The notes under the pieces are model-generated. The model saw only the letters and a list, made by a program, of their open reading frames with translations. It was not told where the DNA came from and did not search any database. Shown one piece after another: positions 33,896 through 42,643 of a DNA stretch of 64,000 nt (its first letter is position 1; every line of letters starts with the position of its first letter). The stretch covers positions 100,764 to 164,763 of the forward strand of contig NZ_FNCV01000001.1 of the NCBI RefSeq assembly GCF_900100455.1, written 5' to 3'. The position numbers and the translations under genes are program-made. This DNA is from Roseospirillum parvum. Its GTDB lineage: Bacteria; Pseudomonadota; Alphaproteobacteria; Rhodospirillales; Rhodospirillaceae.

Positions 33896-34741
33896 TCAGA
33901 GTCCGTGGCGTGCCACGTCGGCCAGGATTTCGGCTTCCAGGGCCGGCGGCAGGGGGGTGGTCTGGCGCGCCAGGCCGACGAAGGCGCGGGTGTTGAGGTG
34001 AAGCTCGCGCCAGCGGATCAGCTTCTTCTGGATGTCGTGGATCGGGTTGGGGGTCAGGGTGAGCGGGTGCCAGGCGTGATAGAGCACCAGCTCGGGGTGC
34101 CACTTCACGCACAGCCCCAGGTTCTTCAGGCGCACGTTCACGTCCCGCCCGTTGGCGTGGAAGCCGGTACCGAAGATGAAGTGCTGCTCGTAGCCGTTCA
34201 AGGCCTCCATCCAGCGTTTGCGCACGGTCAGGCAGCCGCCGAAGTTGCTGGGATCGACCAGGGCGCAGGTCCGGCGCAACAGGTCGAGGTCGCTTTCCGA
34301 GCCCGGCACATAGCGGTTCTGCGGCTGATCGAGGCGGCGGATGTACATGGCCAGATCGGGACAGGCGGCGTGGCTGGCCACCACCTGGCGCAGGAAATCG
34401 GCCTCGACCATCACGTCGGCGTCGAGGATGACCAGGATCTCGCCGCGGGCCCGGGCGATGCCGGCGTTGAAGCAGTAGGAGGAATGGTAGACCCCCTGAT
34501 GGCCCAGCGAGATGGCCTCGACATGGGGGTGGGGCGCGGCGCGGCGGGCGGCTTCCCCGGCCACCTCGAAATAGTCGATCCACAGCGCCTCGTAACGGTC
34601 GGTCGGGTAGTCCAGCGCCGCCACGTTGTCGATGGTGTCGAAGCGTTCGCGGAAGCGCCCGTCGATCATGATGATGGTCACCAAGGGCAGGGAGTCGTCG
34701 GTCAACTCGGCGGTCAACTCGTTGGTCAACTCGTTGGTCAC
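33896..34741 (-). CDS. Glycosyltransferase family 2 protein with N-terminal TNEL repeats
   Basis: 281 residues. After a repetitive N terminus (TNELTNELTAELTDD) it has PLVTIIMIDGRF, the GT-A motif VILDADVM and HANGRDVNVRLKNLG. The start is GTG 34741, whose bases overlap the stop of the hddC-like gene (GTGA). The repeats come from a 12-bp unit (34700-34740) that keeps the frame, so copy-number change would alter length but not expression. A shorter start after the repeat cannot be excluded. It acts as a glycosyltransferase of unknown specificity. Confidence 0.82.
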   Translation of the reverse strand: MTNELTNELTAELTDDSLPLVTIIMIDGRFRERFDTIDNVAALDYPTDRYEALWIDYFEVAGEAARRAAPHPHVEAISLGHQGVYHSSYCFNAGIARARGEILVILDADVMVEADFLRQVVASHAACPDLAMYIRRLDQPQNRYVPGSESDLDLLRRTCALVDPSNFGGCLTVRKRWMEALNGYEQHFIFGTGFHANGRDVNVRLKNLGLCVKWHPELVLYHAWHPLTLTPNPIHDIQKKLIRWRELHLNTRAFVGLARQTTPLPPALEAEILADVARHGL

Positions 34742-35487
34742 TGGGCGGCTCCTTTGCCGGCCGAGGGAGTGGGGATGAGGGGGGCGATGGCGCTCACCAC
34801 GGCGTCGGCCCGGGCCAGATCGTCCGGGGTGCCGATGTCGATGAACGGGCCGTCGGCGGGGCAGGCGGCCAGCCGGCCGGCGGCGGCGAGCGGGGTGAGC
34901 AGGTCGTGCTCCAGCGACGACGGCCCCTCCGGCAGCCGTGCCACGGCCCTCCGACGCACCGCGTAGACGCCGCCGTTGATCAGCCCCGGACCGGCGTCGG
35001 CGGACTTTTCGGCAAAGCGGATGGCGCGGCCGTTGTCGACCTGGACCGTGCCGTAACGCCCGCCGTCGTCGACCCGGACCACGGCCAGGGCCATCTCGAC
35101 CGTCTCGGTCAGGGCGGCGGCCAGCCGCGCCAGATCGACCGTGAGCAGGGAATCGCCGTTGAACAGCAGGAAGCTCTCCTCAAGCGCGTCCAGCGCCGCC
35201 CGGACCGCACCGCCGGTGCCCAGCGGCGTCGCCTCTTGCCGGCAGCGAACCCGGGCCCCGGCCCAGGCGCGGTCATCATAGCGCTCGGCCACCAGCTCGC
35301 CCAGTTGCCCGGTCAGCAGCAACAGGTCGGTGCAGCCGGCGGCCACGGCGCGGTCCAGCAGATGGTCGAGGAACGGGCGCCCGGCCACCGGCAGCAGGGG
35401 CTTGGGCAGGTCGCGCACGGCGTCGCCCAGCCGGCTGCCCTTGCCGCCGACCAGGAACACCGCCTGCCGCGGGGTGGCGTGGCTCAT
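34738..35487 (-). CDS. hddC: Sugar-1-phosphate nucleotidyltransferase, HddC-like
   Basis: 249 residues of the NTP_transferase family: VFLVGGKGSRLGD with the G-x-G-x-R nucleotide loop, then LPKPLLPVAGRPFL, and LLFNGDSLL with the metal-binding Asp. HddC makes GDP-D-glycero-D-manno-heptose from the 1-phosphate. The assignment rests on its place next to the HddA-like kinase, overlapping by four bases (ATGA at 35484-35487); sequence alone would equally fit another guanylyl- or thymidylyltransferase. The stop overlaps the next glycosyltransferase. Confidence 0.72.
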   Translation of the reverse strand: MSHATPRQAVFLVGGKGSRLGDAVRDLPKPLLPVAGRPFLDHLLDRAVAAGCTDLLLLTGQLGELVAERYDDRAWAGARVRCRQEATPLGTGGAVRAALDALEESFLLFNGDSLLTVDLARLAAALTETVEMALAVVRVDDGGRYGTVQVDNGRAIRFAEKSADAGPGLINGGVYAVRRRAVARLPEGPSSLEHDLLTPLAAAGRLAACPADGPFIDIGTPDDLARADAVVSAIAPLIPTPSAGKGAAQ

Positions 35488-36611
35488 GGCGCGCCCCCGT
35501 CCGCTGCCGAGGTCGGGGCGGCGGGCAGCACCCGGCCATCGGCGGTGCGCCGCGCCGGGTCGGCCAGATCGGCGAAGGGACTGTCGGCGACGCGCCAGCT
35601 TTCCGCCCCGATGCTGGTGAACTTGGCGCTGAACACCCGGCCCCCGGCCTCGGCCAGGGCGGCTTCGACGCGGGCCCGGCGCTCCGGCGGGCAGAGCAGC
35701 ATCATGAAGCCGCCGCCGCCGGCCCCGGAAAGCTTGCCGCCGAGCACGCCGAGGCCGCGCATCTGCTCGTAGAGGGCGTCGATGCCGGCGGTGGAGACGG
35801 CGCCGGCGGTGGCCCGCTTCTCGGCCCAACTGGCGTTCAGGTGGCCGGCCAGATCGGCGATCCGGCCCTTGAGCAGGGCCTCCTTCATGACCACCGCCAG
35901 CTCCTTGATGCGGTGCATGTGCCGGGTGATGGCGCCGTCGGGGTCGTCCATGCGCCGGGTCTGCTCGACGATGATGTCGCCCGACTGGTGGCTGAGGCCG
36001 GTGAAATAGAGGATCAGCGAGGCTTCCAGCTCGGAGACGATCCAGTTGCGGATGCGCAGGGGGTTGACGATGACCCGGTCATCGCGGTGGAACTCGATCA
36101 GGTTGAAGCCGCCGAAGGCCGCCGCGTACTGGTCCTGGCGGCCGCCCTTCAGGCCCAGCCGGCCGCGTTCCACCTGATAGGCGGCGCGGGCCAGCTCGTA
36201 CTCGCCCAGGGCCAGGTTGAGGTACTCGTCGAAGGCCTTCAGCATGGCCACGGTGAGGGTCGAGGAAGCGCCCAGGCCCGAGCCCACCGGGGCCTCGGAA
36301 TGGGTGGTCAGGGTCAGCGGCAGGGCCTCGCCGCCGCAGAAGGTTTCCATGATGTGGTTGTAGACCCCGGCGTGCAGGGGCAGCGGGCCGGCCTCGTCCA
36401 GCGGCAGGCGGGCCGGCAGGGTTTGGTGGTGGCCGCGGTCGCCGGCGATCAGATGCACCTCGCCCGGCGGCGCGGCGCCCAGGATGGCCGAGGCGTGCAG
36501 GTTGATGGTGGCGTTCAGCACCAGCCCGCCGTGGCGCTCCATGTAGGGGCTGAGTTCGGTGCCGCCACCGCCGAAGGAAAGGCGCAAGGGGGCGCGGGCG
36601 CGGACGATCAT
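35484..36611 (-). CDS. hddA: GHMP kinase, D-glycero-D-manno-heptose 7-phosphate kinase-like (HddA)
   Basis: 375 residues of the GHMP kinase superfamily. ARAPLRLSFGGGGTEL at the start is typical of HddA/FKP-type sugar kinases; PVGSGLGASSTL (108-119) is the phosphate loop and GKLSGAGGGGFM the C-terminal motif. HddA makes D-glycero-D-manno-heptose 1,7-bisphosphate. The gene overlaps the hddC-like gene by four bases and sits eight bases from the Gmd-like gene, so they act together. It is slightly longer than known HddA (about 340), with a Pro/Ala-rich tail. L-fucose-type kinases are an alternative. Confidence 0.78.
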   Translation of the reverse strand: MIVRARAPLRLSFGGGGTELSPYMERHGGLVLNATINLHASAILGAAPPGEVHLIAGDRGHHQTLPARLPLDEAGPLPLHAGVYNHIMETFCGGEALPLTLTTHSEAPVGSGLGASSTLTVAMLKAFDEYLNLALGEYELARAAYQVERGRLGLKGGRQDQYAAAFGGFNLIEFHRDDRVIVNPLRIRNWIVSELEASLILYFTGLSHQSGDIIVEQTRRMDDPDGAITRHMHRIKELAVVMKEALLKGRIADLAGHLNASWAEKRATAGAVSTAGIDALYEQMRGLGVLGGKLSGAGGGGFMMLLCPPERRARVEAALAEAGGRVFSAKFTSIGAESWRVADSPFADLADPARRTADGRVLPAAPTSAADGGAP

Positions 36612-36619
36612 GGTGGGCC

Positions 36620-37645
36620 TCAGCGGTTGATGACGGGGACCCCGGCGCGGACCCGGGCCCGCCAGTCCTCGAGCAGGTCGTGCATGGTCTGGGCGAAGGT
36701 GTAGCGCGGCGTCCAGCCGGTGTGGGCGGTGAAGCGGCGGGTGTCGGGCACCTGGAGGTCGGCGTCGATGGGGCGCAGGCGGGCCGGGTCGACCTCGATC
36801 CGGATGTCGTCGCGCCGCGGCGACAGGGCGAGCAGGGCGTCGAGGATGTCGCCCACCGTGCAGGAATGGGTGCCGCCGATGTTGTAGGCGGCGCCGGGCA
36901 CCGGGTTGACGGTGACCAGCAGATAGTAGGCGCGCACCGCGTCGCGCACATCGGCCACCGTGCGCAGGGACTTGAGGTTGCCGACCTTGATCACCGGCGG
37001 CTGGCGGTCGGCCTCGATCAGGGCGATCTGCTTGGCGAACGAGGATTCGGCGAACACGTCGCCGCGCCGGGGGCCGGTGTGGGTGAACATGCGGGTGGTC
37101 ATCACCGTCATGCCATAGGCCTCGGCGTAGTGGCGGCCGAGCAGGTCGGTGCCGACCTTGGAGATGGCGTAGGGCGAGGCCGGATGGAACGGGCAGTCCT
37201 CGTCGATCGGCAGCCGGTCGCGGGGCACCCGGCCGAACACCTCGGACGACGAGCAGACGTGGATCACCGCCTGTGGGGCATGGCGGCGCAGCGCCTCGAG
37301 CACCCGGGCGGTGCCCTCGATGTTGGTGTCGAGGGTGTCGAGCGGGTTGCTGAAGCTGGTCTTGGGGAAGCTCTGGGCGGCCAGGTGAAAGACCACGTCG
37401 GGGGTGGTCTCGGCGACCACCTGATCGACCCCCAGAGTGTCGCGCAGGTCGGCGTAGTGCAGGAACACCCGCTCGCCGCGGTCGATGGCGCCGGTCAGCC
37501 CGGCCAGATTGTCGAGCGGGCTGCGCCAGCGGCACAGGCCGTGGATGTCCCAGTCGGTCTCGGCCAGCAGGAACTCGGCCAGATGCGAGCCGACCATGCC
37601 GGTGATGCCGGTGATCAGGGCCCGGGGGGGAGACGGGCGGGACAT
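36620..37645 (-). CDS. GDP-sugar 4,6-dehydratase (Gmd/DmhA-like)
   Basis: 341 residues of the GDP-mannose 4,6-dehydratase family: ITGITGMVGSH (11-21) for NADP binding, CSSSEVFG (131-138) and PYAISK with Tyr 159 and Lys 163. The product would be a GDP-4-keto-6-deoxy sugar. Lying directly upstream of the HddA/HddC-like pair and downstream of the Fcl-like gene, it may act on GDP-manno-heptose, as DmhA does in Yersinia, or on GDP-mannose. The ATG at 37645 has AGGAGA seven bases upstream. Sequence alone does not decide the substrate. Confidence 0.85.
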   Translation of the reverse strand: MSRPSPPRALITGITGMVGSHLAEFLLAETDWDIHGLCRWRSPLDNLAGLTGAIDRGERVFLHYADLRDTLGVDQVVAETTPDVVFHLAAQSFPKTSFSNPLDTLDTNIEGTARVLEALRRHAPQAVIHVCSSSEVFGRVPRDRLPIDEDCPFHPASPYAISKVGTDLLGRHYAEAYGMTVMTTRMFTHTGPRRGDVFAESSFAKQIALIEADRQPPVIKVGNLKSLRTVADVRDAVRAYYLLVTVNPVPGAAYNIGGTHSCTVGDILDALLALSPRRDDIRIEVDPARLRPIDADLQVPDTRRFTAHTGWTPRYTFAQTMHDLLEDWRARVRAGVPVINR

Positions 37646-37687
37646 GGTGCGGTCTCCTGGGGTGTGGCGCGGTGCGGTGTCCGGGTC

Positions 37688-38641
37688 TTAGGCCGGGCGC
37701 ACTTCGCGCAGGCTGTCGCGGTGGGCGAGGAACCACGCGTGGGTTTGCCGTAGCCCCTCGTCCAGGCTGACCTTGGGCCGCCAGCCCAGCTCGAACAGGC
37801 GGCGGCTGTCGAGCAGCTTGCGCGGCGTGCCGTCGGGCTTGTCGCGGTCGTGCACGATCTCGCCCTTGAACCCGGTGACGGCGGCCAGACGCCGGCACAG
37901 CTCAAGGATGGTGATGTCCTCGCCCAGGCCGATGTTGATGTGCTCAAGCGCGCTGTAGTGGCGCATCAGGAACAGCGAGGCATCGGCCAGATCGTCGATG
38001 AACAGGAACTCGCGGCGCGGCGTGCCGCTGCCCCACACGGTCACCGTCGGCGCCCCGGTTTCGGCCGCGTGCTGGAACTTGCGCAACAGCGCGGGCAGGA
38101 CGTGGGCGGTCTCCAGATCGAAGTTGTCGCCCGGGCCATAGAGGTTGGCCGGCATCACGCTGATCGCGTCGAAGCCGTGTTGCAGGCGGTAGGCCTGGCA
38201 CATCTTGAGGCCGGCGATCTTGGCCACGGCGTACCACTCGTTGGTCTTTTCCAGCGGCCCGGTGAGCAGGGCGTCCTCGCGGATCGGCTGTGCGCAGTCG
38301 CGCGGATAGATGCAGCCCGAGCCCATGAACAGCAGTTTTTTCGCCCCGTGCCGATAGGCGCCGTCGATGACGTTGGTCTCTATCATCAGGTTGCGGGCGA
38401 TGAAGTCGGCCGGATAGGTGTCGTTGGCGTGGATGCCGCCGACCATGGCGGCGCACAGGAAGACGTACTCGGGGCGCTCGGCGGCCAGGAAGGCGTCGAC
38501 CGCCGCCTGATCGGTCAGGTCCAGCTCGGCCGAGGTGCGCAGCACCAGGTTATGGAAGCCCTCGGCCTTCAGGCGGCGCACGATGGCGCTGCCGACCAGG
38601 CCACGGTGTCCGGCGACGTAGATACGGCTCTCGGGGGTCAT
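37688..38641 (-). CDS. fcl: GDP-L-fucose synthase-like epimerase/reductase (Fcl/WcaG)
   Basis: 317 residues with the GDP-fucose synthase signature: [24 protein letters not shown] with the catalytic Ser and [12 protein letters not shown] with the Tyr-Lys pair, followed by [12 protein letters not shown]. Such enzymes epimerise and reduce GDP-4-keto-6-deoxy-mannose; relatives (DmhB/MlghC) act on the heptose equivalent. Start ATG 38641 has GAGGA five bases upstream. It is immediately upstream of the Gmd-like gene, so the two make a dehydratase-reductase pair. Confidence 0.88.
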   Translation of the reverse strand: MTPESRIYVAGHRGLVGSAIVRRLKAEGFHNLVLRTSAELDLTDQAAVDAFLAAERPEYVFLCAAMVGGIHANDTYPADFIARNLMIETNVIDGAYRHGAKKLLFMGSGCIYPRDCAQPIREDALLTGPLEKTNEWYAVAKIAGLKMCQAYRLQHGFDAISVMPANLYGPGDNFDLETAHVLPALLRKFQHAAETGAPTVTVWGSGTPRREFLFIDDLADASLFLMRHYSALEHINIGLGEDITILELCRRLAAVTGFKGEIVHDRDKPDGTPRKLLDSRRLFELGWRPKVSLDEGLRQTHAWFLAHRDSLREVRPA

Positions 38642-38666
38642 GGAATCCTCGGGCAGGAAACGGCGG

Positions 38667-40073
38667 TCAGGGGACCAGATGGGCGAATTCCCAGGCCAGC
38701 GCGCGGGCCATCGGGCGGGCCAGGGCGGGGTCGGCGAGCACCTCCAGGAAGGCGGCGTGCTCCGGGTGGTCGGGCAGGTGGATGGCGGTGGCGCGATAGG
38801 CCTGGGGCGGCATCGATCCCCAGTCGAGCAGGGTCTGGAAGTGAACCGCGTCGACCCCCAGGTCCTCGGCCCAGCGCACGAAGTCGGGCATTTCGCGGAA
38901 GTTGGCGGCCTGGACCACGAAGCACAGGCGCAGGTGGCGCAGCTCGCCGGCGGCGCGCAGCCCGGCCATGTGGCGCAGGTTGTGGCCGAGCGCCGCGAAA
39001 TCGCCGCCCCGGCGCAGCAGATCGTAGGTCTCGCGCCGCGCCGCGTCGACCGAGACGTTGACCTCGGCGATGCGCTGGCGGACCGTGCCCAGCCGGCCCC
39101 ATTCGCGCTCGGTGGCGAGGACGCCGTTGGTCATCAGGATGATGTCCAGGTTGGCGTGTTCCGGGCCGTCCAGGCGGCGCAGCAGGCGGCGGAAGGTCTT
39201 GCTGGCGAAGGGGTCGCCGGAGCCGGTGATCTCGACCCGCCGGGCCTCGGCAAGCAGCGGCAGGATCTTCTCTTCCACCACCTGGTCATAGCGTGTCCGC
39301 TCGTCCTCGCGGGCGGCGATGGGGTGGGGGCGGCAACTGGGGCAGGCCAGGTTGCAGGTCTTGTCGAAGGACAGGTTGACGATGCTCGGGCCGCTCTGGC
39401 GTCGCGGCGGCGGCGGGCCGTCCGGCGGCGGCGTTTTCAGCTTGCGCCCGGTGATGAACGAGCAGGCCAGCTTGCCGCAGTAGCGATAGGAGCCATCGGC
39501 CACGGTGCGCCGGATGTCCTGGGCCAGCGGGCCGTTCCACAGCCTCTCGACGCTGTCGGTGAACAGGTCGCCGACGCTGGCCGGCATCCAGGCCGAGCAG
39601 CACAGGGTGACCGCGCCATCGACCTGGAAGTCCATCTTGCTCCACGGGTGCGGGCAATACTGTCCGGCCAACTCGTGCCCCACCCGATCGGGGTCGGGCG
39701 GGCCGTGGCGGCGCGTGTGTTCCAGGCGGAACACCGTGTCCTGGGCCTTGAGGTCGCCCGGATCGGCGGCGTGGCAGGCCTCGGCCAGGGGGGCGGCCTG
39801 ATCGGTCTGGCCGGCGGCGAGGAGGATTTCGGCCAGCGCCAGATCACGGCTCCAGGGGTCGGCCGGGGCGGGTTGGCGGTCGAGATGGACCAGGGCCAGG
39901 GGGGCCAGCCAGGGGGTCTGGCGCAGCGACCGGTGGAGATCCTGAAGGATGGCCGGCGGCAGCGCGACCTGGCGCGAGGTTCGGGCGATCTGCTGGCACA
40001 GACCCTCGGCCAGGGCGGCGGCGGCGGCGCGGCGCCCGTCAAGGTCGCGGTGATCGTGGGTGGGGGCGGTCAT
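38667..40073 (-). CDS. Radical SAM protein with N-terminal cysteine (SPASM-like) region
   Basis: 468 residues. The radical SAM core lies in the C-terminal half with CNLACPSC (Cys 240, 244, 247). Ahead of it is a region with Cys 140 (GQYCPHPW), Cys 158-159 (LCCSA), Cys 199 and 204 (YCGKLAC) and the phrase [15 protein letters not shown], which resembles a SPASM/auxiliary-cluster domain that normally follows the core. It starts at ATG 40073, overlapping the HAD gene upstream (ATGA). A radical step on a sugar of the locus is likely; the substrate is unknown. Confidence 0.75.
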   Translation of the reverse strand: MTAPTHDHRDLDGRRAAAAALAEGLCQQIARTSRQVALPPAILQDLHRSLRQTPWLAPLALVHLDRQPAPADPWSRDLALAEILLAAGQTDQAAPLAEACHAADPGDLKAQDTVFRLEHTRRHGPPDPDRVGHELAGQYCPHPWSKMDFQVDGAVTLCCSAWMPASVGDLFTDSVERLWNGPLAQDIRRTVADGSYRYCGKLACSFITGRKLKTPPPDGPPPPRRQSGPSIVNLSFDKTCNLACPSCRPHPIAAREDERTRYDQVVEEKILPLLAEARRVEITGSGDPFASKTFRRLLRRLDGPEHANLDIILMTNGVLATEREWGRLGTVRQRIAEVNVSVDAARRETYDLLRRGGDFAALGHNLRHMAGLRAAGELRHLRLCFVVQAANFREMPDFVRWAEDLGVDAVHFQTLLDWGSMPPQAYRATAIHLPDHPEHAAFLEVLADPALARPMARALAWEFAHLVP

Positions 40074-42538
40074 CGCGGCAGCACCCGGATGTAGAAGGCC
40101 AGATCGAAGGCGCCGGGGAGGCTGGCGGTTTCCGGCAGCGGCACCACCAGCAGCGGCAGGTCGGGCCGCTGGCTGCGCCACAGGAGGCCGTCCAGCCGCG
40201 TCATGCCGTCGCCGGTCAGCCGGTCGGTCAACTCATCGCCGGCCAACTCCAGGGTGCGCGACGGGTGGCGGACCAACACGCGGCACAGCTCGACCACATC
40301 GGCATGACCCAGGGACAGGGCCAGTCCGGCCAGCCCACTGTCCAGTTCCAGGGTGAATGAGAGGCGGGCCCGCCCCAGCATGTTCAGGTCGTGGCGCAGC
40401 GAGACCAGTCGTGGGTGCCCGAAGCCCTGGCCATCGTTCCACAGGACCTGGGCGGTCCAGTCGGTTTCCGGGCACGGTCTGGCGGTTACGGCGGTCCGGC
40501 GCAGGGCGCGGTGCAGGTCGCGTCGGTGGGACGGGCCAATCAGGGTGGCGGCGCCATGCGGCCAGTACAGCGTGCCGCGCCCCAGACCGGAGAGGGCGGC
40601 CGGCGACAGCCAGCGGGCTTCCTCCAGGCCGTCGGGCGAGATCAGCGCGTCGCTGTCGTCGCTGCCCATGTTCTGGTCGTGCTGCCAGTGGCGGAAGTGC
40701 TCGACCTCCTCGGCCTCGGGGTGGGCCACCGAGCGCTCCAGGATGGCCCTCAGGTGGCGGCGCAGGGTGGGGTCGGCCAGGCCCGGGCCGTGCTCCGGAC
40801 GATGGGCCCGCCAAGCCAGGAGGAAATCGGTGATGCCTTGTTTGATGGCGGCGATGGCCTGCCGCTGGGTCTGCTGGTTGGGCCCCAGTTCCTCGGGCAG
40901 GCGGCCCTCCAGCAGTCGGCCGTTGCCATCGAAGCCCAGGCAACTGCCGATGCCGTCGGGCATCAGCACCTGCTCGAGCACCTCGGGGCTGCGGTAGAAG
41001 GCGCACAACTCGCTTTCCGGCTGGCCGATGTCGCTCAGGAAGCCCTCGATCCGCCCGCCTTCCAGGTTCACCCCGGCGCCGCCGACAAAGGTCAGGGTGT
41101 ACAGGCCGCGAAAACGGACATCGAAGCCCTCCAGGCGCAGGGCGCGTTGGTACAGCCGCTGGATGGTGCCCGAATAGCCAAGGTCGACCACCACCAGCTC
41201 CTCGGTCGCCGACAGGTCGACATGTTGCGACAGGCGCTCGATCAGGCAGCGCCGGGTGTGCGCCGCCTCGGCTTCGACCAGCATCGAGATTTTCGGCTGG
41301 CACAGGTAGCCGATGGCCTCGAGGATGGCCGCCTCGCCCTGGATCGGCTGATCGGGGCCGGGCGGAAAAAGCCGGGCATAGACCGGCGGAATGCCGAACT
41401 GGCGGCACACCTTGGCCATGCTTACCGGGGTCTGCTGGCGCATGAAGTATTCAAGCCAGGCGTCGTCGCTGCCGTCGAAGGCCGCCTTGACCGCCAGATA
41501 ACGGCTGGCCGGCAACAGATGGATGCGGAAGGGCGGGGCGAGCGGGGCCATCAGGTCGGCCAGCACCTGCCCTTCGCGGAGCAGGAAGAAGACGTCCTTC
41601 ACCCCGTCCAGGCGCTCCAGCAGCCATTCGAAGAAGCCGGCCAGCACCGGGCCCAGCACGGTCGCCCCGTACTGGCGATGGAAGCCGGCGCCGTGAGCCT
41701 CCAGATGGGCCGCCAGACGGCGGCGCAGACGGGTCAGGCCAAGGTCCTGGCCGGCCCCGTTGAGGTGCCCCCGCCGCTGGTAGGTGCCGAGCGGCAACTC
41801 GGCCTCGAGGATGCGCTCCATCAGCGCGGTGGCGTAGGGCCAGGGTGCGAACTCGGTGCCGGCCCGGGTGGCCCCCACCCGGTCCCGCTCCGGGGTGTCG
41901 CCCACATGCAGGACCCGGCGCGGCTCGACCCCGAGCGCGGTGACGGCGCGCTCCAGAAGGCCGTTGGCCTTGCTGCATCCGGCGTCCGCCGAGGTGGCGA
42001 TGCCGTCGGCCGTGAAGGGCGCCACCACCTGGGCCACCTGTTCGGCCGTGAAGTAGGTGTCGGAGACCAGGATCACCTTCATGCCGCGAGCCCGGGCCCG
42101 CTCGGCCAGGGCCTCGACGTCGGGGTCGGTCTGGCAGACCTGGCGCTCGACCGCGATCTCGTTGTCGATCGCCCGGGCCAGGTCGGGATGGTCGCCGGCG
42201 TCGTCGCGGAACAGCGCCCGGGGCATCAAGGCGTAGACCGGGCCCAGCCGGCACTCGCCGCCACTGACCGAATAGCGGGCCCGGATCTCGCACAGCCGGC
42301 GCTCGGTGGCGAACAGGCTGGCGGCATCGGGCGGTGCCTGGGGCCAGTCGGCGAGCAGCCGCTCGCCCATGGCGTGAAAGGCGTCGTGGGGTTCAGGGAC
42401 GCGGCGCCACAACAGGGTGTCGAAGACATCCAGCGACAGCACGTCGAAACGACCGCTGTCGATCAGCTTTTCCAGCCGGCGACGCGGCGCGGCACCGAGA
42501 TCGGCGGGGTCGAGGTCGTCTGCTGGGTGGTGGCTCAC
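40070..42538 (-). CDS. Large HAD-superfamily protein, COG5610-like
   Basis: 822 residues. An N-terminal HAD phosphatase-like domain (about 30-270) has motif I LSLDVFDTLLWRR (Asp 37 and 40 intact), motif II VSDTY, the Lys/Ser region CSKANGLL and motif III HVGDTPERDRVGA. The remaining 500 residues have a conserved VVDLGYSGTIQRLY block and no recognised enzyme motif. COG5610-type proteins occur in surface-polysaccharide loci. The GTG at 42538 has AAGGA upstream; a TTG at 42595 is less likely. Its stop overlaps the radical SAM start. It is a paralogue of the next gene. Confidence 0.7.
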   Translation of the reverse strand: MSHHPADDLDPADLGAAPRRRLEKLIDSGRFDVLSLDVFDTLLWRRVPEPHDAFHAMGERLLADWPQAPPDAASLFATERRLCEIRARYSVSGGECRLGPVYALMPRALFRDDAGDHPDLARAIDNEIAVERQVCQTDPDVEALAERARARGMKVILVSDTYFTAEQVAQVVAPFTADGIATSADAGCSKANGLLERAVTALGVEPRRVLHVGDTPERDRVGATRAGTEFAPWPYATALMERILEAELPLGTYQRRGHLNGAGQDLGLTRLRRRLAAHLEAHGAGFHRQYGATVLGPVLAGFFEWLLERLDGVKDVFFLLREGQVLADLMAPLAPPFRIHLLPASRYLAVKAAFDGSDDAWLEYFMRQQTPVSMAKVCRQFGIPPVYARLFPPGPDQPIQGEAAILEAIGYLCQPKISMLVEAEAAHTRRCLIERLSQHVDLSATEELVVVDLGYSGTIQRLYQRALRLEGFDVRFRGLYTLTFVGGAGVNLEGGRIEGFLSDIGQPESELCAFYRSPEVLEQVLMPDGIGSCLGFDGNGRLLEGRLPEELGPNQQTQRQAIAAIKQGITDFLLAWRAHRPEHGPGLADPTLRRHLRAILERSVAHPEAEEVEHFRHWQHDQNMGSDDSDALISPDGLEEARWLSPAALSGLGRGTLYWPHGAATLIGPSHRRDLHRALRRTAVTARPCPETDWTAQVLWNDGQGFGHPRLVSLRHDLNMLGRARLSFTLELDSGLAGLALSLGHADVVELCRVLVRHPSRTLELAGDELTDRLTGDGMTRLDGLLWRSQRPDLPLLVVPLPETASLPGAFDLAFYIRVLPR

Positions 42539-42643
42539 GGCGCATCCTTGGCGTGGCGGTCGGCGGCGGTCCACGTCGGGGAGGTCAACAGCCAATCCCT
42601 ACCCCGGCAAGGTGAAGGAAGGGTGAATGCCGCCCGGCGGATG

